DNA of 12,547 bases. Origin: JAYWIG01 sp043789035. GTDB taxonomy: Bacteria > Pseudomonadota > Gammaproteobacteria > Burkholderiales > Burkholderiaceae_E. The position numbers and the translations under genes were made by a program. The notes beneath the pieces were generated by a model. That model was not told the origin of the DNA, searched no databases, and worked only from the letters and a program-made list of their open reading frames with translations. The stretch is from contig JAYWIG010000151.1 of NCBI GenBank assembly GCA_043789035.1, positions 1 to 12,547 of the forward strand. Direction: 5' to 3'. Of this stretch, positions 6,987 to 12,547 are shown piece after piece. How positions within the stretch are numbered: the stretch's first letter is position 1; each line of letters opens with the position of its first letter.

Positions 6987-7691
6987 ATGAATACCAAGCT
7001 TATGGCGCGCCAAGTCGGTTCTTCTGAAGTAAATGAAAGCCCCGCCACAGACTCTGGCCGGCAGATGCGTTCGCGGCTTCTCGATGTTGCAGCACAAATG
7101 TTTATGCTTCAAGGCCTTGCCGGTGTAACAGTCTCAGCAGTCGCAAAGGCGGCAGACGCATTTCCCTCGCAGGTAACTTACTATTTCAGAACCAAAGATG
7201 CCATGTTCGTCGAGGCGGCCTGTCGCGAGATGCTCTACGTTGCTCATGCAGCGGAGAAAACTTCGCGCCTGGCTCGCAGCGCACATACGTACCTCGAATC
7301 CCTCACCAAAAGCACTCTAGGGCAACCGGGGCTTTCCATGTTCGTTGAAGCATTAGTGCTTACGCGTCGTCAACCGGCCTTACAGCCTTTAATTGCTCGC
7401 ACGATTGAGCGATTACATTATGAAGGTGAGCGAGCGTTTCACAACGTGCGAACCTCAAGAGGCTGGAAAATACAGCATTCGGATGGCATTACTGCCCAGC
7501 GCTTTTGGGCCTTGGTCATGGCGCTTAGTTTACGTAATGAAGCGCTAGGAATTGATGATCGAGCAACCCAATCCGAGGCTATTCGATTGCTTTCAGCAGA
7601 CTTTATCGAGATATCGCAAACGCAACACCTAGGGTTACAAGTTGTGACCTCATCTAAGGAGTCCGCTAATGGCCGTCGCCACACGAGTTAA
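6987..7691 (+). CDS. TetR-family transcriptional regulator
   Basis: DNA-binding repressor-type regulator of 234 residues. The TetR N-terminal domain runs from about 27 to 75 (RSRLLDVAAQMFMLQGLAGV, then TVSAVAKAADAFPSQVTYYF), with the helix-turn-helix near 48-68 and the family's TYYFRTKDAMF end. The remaining helical part would bind a ligand. ATG 6987 is chosen because upstream start codons in frame lie inside the promoter. No Shine-Dalgarno precedes it and the predicted transcript start is only about 3 nt away, so translation is probably leaderless. The gene overlaps the desaturase gene by 23 bp and its palindromic upstream sites suggest it represses its own operon. By analogy with DesT- and FabR-type TetR regulators of fatty-acid desaturation, the ligand could be an acyl-CoA or fatty acid, but that is not visible in the sequence. 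Confidence 0.88.
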   Translation: MNTKLMARQVGSSEVNESPATDSGRQMRSRLLDVAAQMFMLQGLAGVTVSAVAKAADAFPSQVTYYFRTKDAMFVEAACREMLYVAHAAEKTSRLARSAHTYLESLTKSTLGQPGLSMFVEALVLTRRQPALQPLIARTIERLHYEGERAFHNVRTSRGWKIQHSDGITAQRFWALVMALSLRNEALGIDDRATQSEAIRLLSADFIEISQTQHLGLQVVTSSKESANGRRHTS

Positions 7692-8604
7692 TCCCACCGA
7701 ATTATTTGCACCAGCGCAATGGGCCGAAATATCTGCGAAGTCATCTTGGCGTGGCCTTTGGTTGGTTGCCCACTCATGGGGCGTTATCGGTATAGCGATG
7801 CTCGTCGGGTCGATATTGCCTTGGCTAATTCCCTTGCTCATTCCGGTAGTGGCTTGCCGTCAGCTAGGGCTTCTCATACTGATGCATGATGCGGCGCATG
7901 GCCTGTTACACCCGAACCGCAAGGTGAATGATTGGGCGGCAACATGGTTTTGCTCATCCGCATTAGTGCCGTATCGCAAGGTACACCTGCAACATCATCG
8001 GTTTGCACAACAGGAGGAGGATCCTGATCTGCCACTGTCAAAGCCGTTTCCCATTACCAAAAAGTCCTTGTGGCGTAAGGTACTGCGGGATGTTTCAGGC
8101 CTAAGCTTCCTAAAGTTGCACTTGAGCGTTGATCTTGAGTCGTTGTGGCGCCATCGAGGCAAACCCAAGAAGCAACTGACTGCGAGTAGTTTGCTAAAAG
8201 CGCGCGCGGGAATTGATCGTCGCTTGTTGTGGGGATGCCTGTTTTTTCTTGGCCTCTTTTCGTTGCTGGGTTATGCATGGCTTTGGTTCGCGCTTTGGTT
8301 GGCTCCTGCAATGTTTTGCTTTCCCTTGATTTATCGACTTCGCAACATCGCTGAACATGCGATGGTGCCAGTGAATGAGCCAAGCCCCTACCGCCATGCG
8401 CGCACGACTCTAGTAGCATTTTGGGAGCGCGCATTGCTTGCGCCTTATTGGGTGAACTATCACTGCGAACATCATATGTTCACACAGGTGCCTTGCTGGA
8501 ATTTACCTAAAGCCCACCGTTTTCTCCGCGAAATTGGCGCGATTGAGAAAATGAATGTTGTAAACCACTATCGATCGGTACTTTCCCAAGTAATTACTCA
8601 TTGA
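7669..8604 (+). CDS. Membrane fatty acid desaturase
   Basis: Integral-membrane di-iron desaturase/hydroxylase of 311 residues. It inserts a double bond, or hydroxylates, a lipid acyl chain using oxygen and an electron donor. All three histidine boxes are present: HDAAH (73-77), HLQHH (106-110) and HCEHH (265-269). A further conserved His follows RNIAEH at 225-230. Hydrophobic stretches lie near 31-70 and 187-225. The start is ATG 7669, with AAGGAG at 7656-7661 and a 7-nt spacing, located inside the end of the TetR gene, so translational coupling is likely. A terminator follows the stop codon. It resembles general fatty acid desaturase and MocD-like proteins; a carotenoid or sterol-type hydroxylase is a less likely alternative. 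The TetR pairing suggests inducible control of membrane unsaturation. Confidence 0.88.
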   Translation: MAVATRVNPTELFAPAQWAEISAKSSWRGLWLVAHSWGVIGIAMLVGSILPWLIPLLIPVVACRQLGLLILMHDAAHGLLHPNRKVNDWAATWFCSSALVPYRKVHLQHHRFAQQEEDPDLPLSKPFPITKKSLWRKVLRDVSGLSFLKLHLSVDLESLWRHRGKPKKQLTASSLLKARAGIDRRLLWGCLFFLGLFSLLGYAWLWFALWLAPAMFCFPLIYRLRNIAEHAMVPVNEPSPYRHARTTLVAFWERALLAPYWVNYHCEHHMFTQVPCWNLPKAHRFLREIGAIEKMNVVNHYRSVLSQVITH

Positions 8605-8634
8605 CTAGATAGATGGCAGGTGTTTCTGATCATG

Positions 8635-8677
8635 AGTGCTTAGAGAGAGTTAGGCAGTTTCCCTCTAGGCACTTTTT
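8635..8677 (+). terminator. Rho-independent terminator after the desaturase gene
   Basis: GTGCTTAGAG (8636-8645) pairs with CTCTAGGCAC (8663-8672) with one G-T wobble; A8635 and T8673 add an eleventh pair. The loop is 17 nt and a run of five T (8673-8677) follows. The orientation fits the TetR-desaturase transcript. No T-run exists for the opposite strand, so it should not stop the convergent dctP transcript. Confidence 0.75.
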
Positions 8678-8685
8678 CTAGCATG

Positions 8686-9723
8686 TTACTTGGTATGCTT
8701 TTGGATGAGTTGCTTTGCACTATCCAAAAGCTGTTTGCCGTTGTGGCCTTTGCCGCTGATTTCTTTTACCCATTCATCATCGATAAGGTCGCTAGCTTTA
8801 CGGAAAGCCTCTGCTTCAGCCGCTGTCATTGTGTAAATGGTGTTATTACGGTCACTGGCGGACTTGCGCCCGATTGGGTCATTGCTCTGTTGAGTTTTAC
8901 CCAAAAATGCCGACGTCTCTAAACCAGAGTTGTTATCAATCACCTTTTTCAAATCGGCAGGCAACGCATCGTATTTCGCTTTGTTCATCGCCATCACAAA
9001 AGTTGTGGTGTACAAAGCGCCTCCTTTTGGATCGAACTCTGTCGAGAATTTAGTTAATTCATTCACCTTTACCGACGGCACAACTTCCCAAGGAATTACC
9101 GCACCGTCGATCACACCTTTGGACAAGGCATCGGGAATACCCGGAAGTGGCATACCCACTGGTGTTGCCCCTAATGAACCTAAAAGTTTCGTGACCTGAC
9201 GAGTAGGGCCACGCATTTTTAAGCCTTTTAAATCACTTATCGACCGAATGGCTTTGTCTTTCGTATGAATAACGCCTGGGCCGTGAACATGCAACGCTAA
9301 TAATTGCACGTCCTTGAACTCATCTTTGGCATTGGCTTGAACATATTCCCAGTAAGCCTTCGACGTCGCTTCGGCATTACTCATCATAAAGGGTAGCTCA
9401 AACACTTCGGTTCTTGGGAATCGACCTGGGGTGTTCCCTGGCAAAGTCCAGATGACGTCTGCAATGCCGTCACGGGCTTGGTCGTATAAATTCGCAGGCG
9501 TACCACCCAGCTGCATGGCTGGATAGCGCTCGAATTTTATTCGCCCATTAGATTCTTTTTCAACCTTGTCCATCCACGCCATGTGCATGGTTTGCCATAC
9601 ATTTGATTGAGGTGCCATGAATGTATGAAACTTGAGGGTGACAGTCTGGGCAACTGCACCAGTAGCTGCAACTAGTGAGATGGCTGAAATTGCCGCGCTG
9701 AGTACAAGGGATTTAATTTTCAT
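8686..9723 (-). CDS. dctP: TRAP transporter solute-binding protein, DctP type
   Basis: Periplasmic receptor of a tripartite ATP-independent transporter, 345 residues, delivering a carboxylate-type substrate to a DctQM permease driven by an ion gradient. The signal peptide is MKIKSLVLSAAISAISLVAA plus TGAVA, cleaved near residue 25. Family landmarks are FERYPAMQLGG near 64-74, LKGLKMRGPTRQ near 165-176, where R171 matches the substrate-carboxylate arginine, LGATPVGMPLPGIPDALSKG near 184-203, and IPWEVVP near 210-216. The ATG at 9723 has GGAG 6 nt upstream; an in-frame ATG four codons earlier overlaps that Shine-Dalgarno and is rejected. It is transcribed divergently from dctQ and dctM across about 205 bp, unlike the common P-Q-M single operon. 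The substrate is not deducible. Confidence 0.88.
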   Translation of the reverse strand: MKIKSLVLSAAISAISLVAATGAVAQTVTLKFHTFMAPQSNVWQTMHMAWMDKVEKESNGRIKFERYPAMQLGGTPANLYDQARDGIADVIWTLPGNTPGRFPRTEVFELPFMMSNAEATSKAYWEYVQANAKDEFKDVQLLALHVHGPGVIHTKDKAIRSISDLKGLKMRGPTRQVTKLLGSLGATPVGMPLPGIPDALSKGVIDGAVIPWEVVPSVKVNELTKFSTEFDPKGGALYTTTFVMAMNKAKYDALPADLKKVIDNNSGLETSAFLGKTQQSNDPIGRKSASDRNNTIYTMTAAEAEAFRKASDLIDDEWVKEISGKGHNGKQLLDSAKQLIQKHTK

Positions 9724-9735
9724 CAAGGTCTCCAT

Positions 9736-9928
9736 AAAACTTCTAAATATGGCGAAATAGTATTGGTGTTTTCACCCCTTAGTTGGAATACCCGCAAGGT
9801 TTGTGGTCATTTGCAAAAGAGCGGTTCATTGGTGGTCGGATTGGCATATATGACTATTTTCCATGTGTAACAATGCCGATTACCCCCGCAAACCCAACAA
9901 ATTACAAATAACAAATTAGGATTTAATT
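9736..9928. promoter_or_regulatory. Divergent control region of the DctPQM genes
   Basis: About 190 bp between the DctP and DctQ starts must hold both promoters. An inverted repeat ATTGGCAT (9840-9847) / ATGCCGAT (9873-9880), 7 of 8 matching with a 25-bp spacer, is the best operator candidate. TTGGCA at 9841-9846 resembles a -35, but no convincing -10 follows at the right distance. ACAAATTA occurs twice (9897-9904, 9911-9918) just before the AGGA ribosome-binding site. No regulator gene is adjacent. Confidence 0.4.
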
Positions 9929-10423
9929 TTGTTTACCTTTATCGATAAGCTCACCAAAGTTTCCGCTTTGCTAGGTGGCTTGGTTTTGAGTGCACTTGGT
10001 GTGATGACGGCTTACAGTGTGATGGGCCGATATTTTTTCAGCAATCCAATACTCGGAGATACTGAAATTATCCAAGTTGGGATGGGGTTTTGTATCGCCG
10101 CTTTCTTGCCGATTTGCCAATGGCGCTCAGGCAACATCATTGTTGATTTCTTTACAACCGGTGCCCGTGATTCCACTAAAAACACACTTGATCGGATGGG
10201 GGCTTTGGCTGTCGGAATAATGCTCTTTGCCATCGGCTACCGCGCAGTATACGGTCTGCTAAGCCAAAAAGCGGCCAACGCGACGACCATGATGATGCAA
10301 ATTCCTGAATGGATTGTTTACAGCCTGATGGCACCGCCACTTTTACTTACCGCCTTCATTGGTCTTTACATGAGCTTGACTGGCACTAACGGCAAAGCCA
10401 ACGCAAGGGAGGCATTGTTATGA
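9929..10423 (+). CDS. dctQ: TRAP transporter small permease, DctQ type
   Basis: Small integral-membrane subunit (164 residues, usual for the family) that joins DctM in the inner membrane and helps dock the substrate-loaded DctP. Four hydrophobic segments are visible: about 10-33 (ALLGGLVLSALGVMTAYSVM), 48-64 around GMGFCIAAFLPI, 90-108 (MGALAVGIMLFAIGYRAVYG) and 130-150 (YSLMAPPLLLTAFIGLYMSL). GRYFFSNPILGDTEIIQ after the first helix is a typical DctQ signature. The start is TTG 9929, preceded by TAGGA at 7-nt spacing; no better start lies nearby. The stop overlaps the DctM start (ATGA), so the two are translationally coupled. The presumed receptor is the divergent DctP. Confidence 0.86.
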   Translation: MFTFIDKLTKVSALLGGLVLSALGVMTAYSVMGRYFFSNPILGDTEIIQVGMGFCIAAFLPICQWRSGNIIVDFFTTGARDSTKNTLDRMGALAVGIMLFAIGYRAVYGLLSQKAANATTMMMQIPEWIVYSLMAPPLLLTAFIGLYMSLTGTNGKANAREALL

Positions 10424-11739
10424 GCGCTCTAGGTTTAGCCTCAACCTTGTTTGCGATCATGTTGTTAATGATGGCTGCTAGGGTTCCTATCGCTGCAGCG
10501 ATGTTTTTGTCTGGTGCTATTGGCTACGTGATTCAGTCGGGCTGGGTGCCTTTGTTGTCGTACCTCAATTCGTTCGCCTACGGGCGATTTTCGAGCTACG
10601 ACTTATCTGTCATACCGCTGTTTCTGATCATGGGTCAATTTGCGATGCAAGGGGGGTTGTCAAAAGCATTGTTTCGTTTTGCCAATGCCGTTCTTGGGCG
10701 TTTTAAAGGCGGTATGGCAATGGCAGCGGTATTGGCCTGCGCGGCTTTCGGCGCAGTTTGTGGTTCCTCGGTTGCCACCGCAGCCACTATTGGTTCGGTT
10801 GCATTACCTGAAATGAAAAAGCATGGCTACTCGGGAAGGCTTTCCACTGCGACACTTGCAGCAAGCGGCACCTTAGGTATTCTGATTCCACCATCTGTCG
10901 TTTTAGTAATTTACGCGATTCTTACCGAGCAAAACATCGCTAAATTGTTTGCCGCAGCTTTTATCCCTGGCATCCTAGCCGCGATTGGCTACATCACAGC
11001 GATTGCGATTTATGTCCGTTTAGTTCCCGGTCATGCACCGGATCAAGCAAATTTTGTTCAAGATGATATTTGGCAAAGCGCGATTGAGGTTTGGCCAATT
11101 GCGGCAATTTTTCTATTAGTTTTCGGCGGCATTTATGGCGGTGTATTCACGCCAACTGAGGGCGCTGCGATTGGTGCTTTTGCGACCTTTTTAACCGCGA
11201 TGCTGCGAAGGGAGCTAACCTGGCGAAAGTTCCTCGATAGTGTCTATTCGACGGCCGAATCATCAGGCATGATTTTCATGATTTTCCTGGGTGCAGATAT
11301 GTTGAATTCGGCCTTGGCACTCACCCAAGCACCAAACCAACTTGCTCAGTTCATTGGTGGGCTAGGGCTACCGCCGCTGGCGGTAATAGCAGCGATATTG
11401 CTGTTCTACGTAGTGCTTGGCTGTGTAATGGACGAGCTATCGATGATTTTGCTCACCATTCCCATATTCTTTCCGTTAGTCATGGGTTTAGACTTGGGCC
11501 TGCCACCCGATGAAAAAGCAATTTGGTTTGGGATTTTGGTACTAATGGTCGTCGAAATCGGACTGATCGCTCCGCCGGTTGGCCTGAATGTGTATGTGGT
11601 CAACGGAATGGCAAAAGACGTTCCTATCGCCGAGAGCTATCGAGGGGTAGTACCTTTTCTCATCAGCGACTTCATACGTACGATTCTCTTACTGCTCTTT
11701 CCAGCAATGTCCCTCTACCTTGTGCGCTTGATGAACTAA
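10420..11739 (+). CDS. dctM: TRAP transporter large permease, DctM type
   Basis: Main membrane channel subunit of the TRAP transporter, 439 residues and highly hydrophobic with roughly a dozen membrane segments; it couples ion influx to substrate uptake. Characteristic stretches are SVIPLFLIMGQFAMQGGLSK near 64-83, CGSSVATAATIGSVALPEM near 115-133, GTLGILIPPSVVLVIYAI near 150-167, FTPTEGAAIGAF near 242-253 and the C-terminal LIAPPVGLNVYVVNG near 380-394. AGGGAGG about 7 nt before the ATG gives strong translation in addition to the 4-bp overlap with DctQ. The end overlaps the convergent NnrU-family gene by 4 bp. Together with DctP and DctQ this makes a complete transporter. Confidence 0.92.
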   Translation: MSALGLASTLFAIMLLMMAARVPIAAAMFLSGAIGYVIQSGWVPLLSYLNSFAYGRFSSYDLSVIPLFLIMGQFAMQGGLSKALFRFANAVLGRFKGGMAMAAVLACAAFGAVCGSSVATAATIGSVALPEMKKHGYSGRLSTATLAASGTLGILIPPSVVLVIYAILTEQNIAKLFAAAFIPGILAAIGYITAIAIYVRLVPGHAPDQANFVQDDIWQSAIEVWPIAAIFLLVFGGIYGGVFTPTEGAAIGAFATFLTAMLRRELTWRKFLDSVYSTAESSGMIFMIFLGADMLNSALALTQAPNQLAQFIGGLGLPPLAVIAAILLFYVVLGCVMDELSMILLTIPIFFPLVMGLDLGLPPDEKAIWFGILVLMVVEIGLIAPPVGLNVYVVNGMAKDVPIAESYRGVVPFLISDFIRTILLLLFPAMSLYLVRLMN

Positions 11740-12314
11740 CCAAATGGCTTGACGCCAATGAGCAAGCCATGCAGCCACATTGCCATGATTAGCCAGCCAA
11801 TCACACCTGCAATGATCGCTAGTACAGTTGCCTTGGCTTCTGCTGATGGATATTGAGTTTTTAGCAAACGATCACGTTTTTTCGACGCAATAAAACAAAG
11901 AACAGCCCAAGCAAGAAACCCACCAAACAAAAGCACATCGGCCAAATTCCCATTGGCGATCAAATGACTAAACGCCCAAAGCTTTACTCCTAAAAGCATC
12001 GGGTGGTGAAGCTTCACTCGCATCCAATTATTCTTTCCATTGGCAGACGCAATCAGAATGAACGAAACAAGCATCAGCAACGCAGCGATATGGCGAGTGG
12101 CAATGTGTGGGTTCCAAAGCACAACGGGCTGTTGGCGCGCCAAACTGTAGCCCCAAATAATAAGCCCCAAGCCAACGAGTGAACTGATTGTGTAGATACC
12201 CTTCCAGGTTTTCTCGCCTCGCTGTGCAATAAACCTCTTCCGTGTCGACTCTGCAAAAATTCTTGACGAATGAACGCCTAAAAAAATCAGCAACCCAGTA
12301 CCTAATACAAGCAT
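11736..12314 (-). CDS. NnrU-family membrane protein
   Basis: Integral-membrane protein of 192 residues with five hydrophobic segments (about 1-20, 40-58, 73-90, 127-143, 162-188). Family hallmarks are GVHSSRIF with His15, the KLHHPMLLGVKLWAFSHL block (101-118) with His103, His104 and His117, and LHG with His182. NnrU proteins were first noted beside denitrification genes; the plant 15-cis-zeta-carotene isomerase Z-ISO is a heme-binding relative whose histidines ligate the iron. The function in this organism is unknown: heme binding is plausible, nitric oxide or carotenoid roles are guesses. The ATG at 12312-12314 has GAAGG about 9 nt upstream. It lies 40 bp downstream of the protochlorophyllide-reductase-like gene on the same strand, so they are probably one operon. 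Its stop overlaps that of DctM. Confidence 0.85.
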   Translation of the reverse strand: MLVLGTGLLIFLGVHSSRIFAESTRKRFIAQRGEKTWKGIYTISSLVGLGLIIWGYSLARQQPVVLWNPHIATRHIAALLMLVSFILIASANGKNNWMRVKLHHPMLLGVKLWAFSHLIANGNLADVLLFGGFLAWAVLCFIASKKRDRLLKTQYPSAEAKATVLAIIAGVIGWLIMAMWLHGLLIGVKPFG

Positions 12315-12354
12315 CTCAGCACACCTTCAGAAGTTTAAAAAATTGCACAACATA

Positions 12355-12547
12355 TTATCGAAAATTATGCTTAATAAGCTTTTCGCTAAGTTCCCAAAGG
12401 CGAATAGCTCTAGCACTATTGTTGGCCTTTTCAGACAGTGTTTGCGAAAAAGGTTGGGCACCTTCTTTTTGTCTGTTGCCCCAACTCCAATGCACACCCG
12501 ATTCTAAAAACTCTTTGTCAATCACCACTTGCGCAACCCGCTCTCCC
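12355..12547 (-). CDS. por: Light-dependent protochlorophyllide reductase, C-terminal part (partial)
   Basis: The last 63 codons of a minus-strand gene whose 5' part lies beyond the right edge of the window. The translation reads GERVAQVVIDKEFLESG, then VHWSWGNRQKEGAQPFSQ, and later ARAIRLWELSEKLIKHNFR before TAA. The block GVHWSWGNRQKEG and the RLWELSEKL ending are, from memory, the C-terminal signature of LPOR, the NADPH- and light-dependent enzyme that reduces protochlorophyllide to chlorophyllide. LPOR is a short-chain dehydrogenase common in cyanobacteria and plants and reported from some aerobic anoxygenic phototrophic proteobacteria. The catalytic Tyr/Lys and Rossmann motifs are outside the window, so activity cannot be judged; a related short-chain dehydrogenase without this activity remains possible. 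An NnrU-family gene follows after 40 bp. Confidence 0.75.
   Translation of the reverse strand, partial: GERVAQVVIDKEFLESGVHWSWGNRQKEGAQPFSQTLSEKANNSARAIRLWELSEKLIKHNFR

Noticed and set aside
8054..8434. Minus-strand open frame of about 126 codons inside the desaturase gene
   Set aside because: It is a shadow of the desaturase coding sequence; the histidine boxes are on the plus strand and the reverse frame shows no recognisable domain.
9897..9918. Twofold ACAAATTA as an iteron or CRISPR-like repeat
   Set aside because: There are only two short AT-rich copies; more likely untranslated leader sequence.
1..12547. Defence island, prophage or CRISPR array
   Set aside because: No phage, transposase, nuclease-helicase or spaced repeat array is visible; only toxin-antitoxin remnants are present.

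Overview
The window is a compact stretch of proteobacterial chromosome. GC content looks close to 50% by eye (not computed). It carries TRAP transporters of two kinds, a glutathione-dependent-isomerase-like DsbA-fold protein, an acyl-CoA synthetase and a TetR/desaturase pair. That mixture suggests a betaproteobacterium (Burkholderiales-like); a gammaproteobacterium cannot be excluded. The fragment at the right edge carries the C-terminal signature of light-dependent protochlorophyllide reductase. This makes an aerobic anoxygenic phototroph a serious possibility.

Left part (1-1685): the decayed remains of a VapC/PIN toxin (nonsense codon plus internal deletion), an exported serine hydrolase, and an orphan FitA-like antitoxin remnant. 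Next (1686-3574) comes an exported TAXI-type solute-binding protein followed 17 bp later by an epoxide-hydrolase-type alpha/beta hydrolase. On the minus strand (3569-6270) an acyl-CoA synthetase lies upstream of an exported formylglycine-enzyme-fold protein that lacks the catalytic cysteines. A 2-hydroxychromene-2-carboxylate-isomerase-like gene (6308-6925) is divergent from the synthetase.

Middle (6949-8677): a self-contained regulatory unit. Two 15-bp palindromes, 20 bp apart centre to centre, overlap the -35 and -10 of a promoter whose predicted start lies about 3 nt before the TetR start codon. The TetR gene overlaps a membrane fatty-acid desaturase gene, and a rho-independent terminator closes the unit. 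I infer autoregulated, translationally coupled control of lipid desaturation from a leaderless mRNA.

Right part (8686-12547): a DctP-type TRAP binding protein is divergent from its presumed DctQ and DctM membrane partners, which overlap by ATGA. Convergent to DctM, on the minus strand, lie an NnrU-family membrane protein and, upstream of it, the partial protochlorophyllide reductase. These two probably form an operon.

I see no tRNA, rRNA, CRISPR array or intact mobile element. The most notable items are the reductase fragment with its NnrU neighbour, the leaderless twin-operator promoter, the cysteine-less FGE-fold protein and the legible decay of the VapC gene. I did not find convincing evidence of a wholly new multi-gene system.
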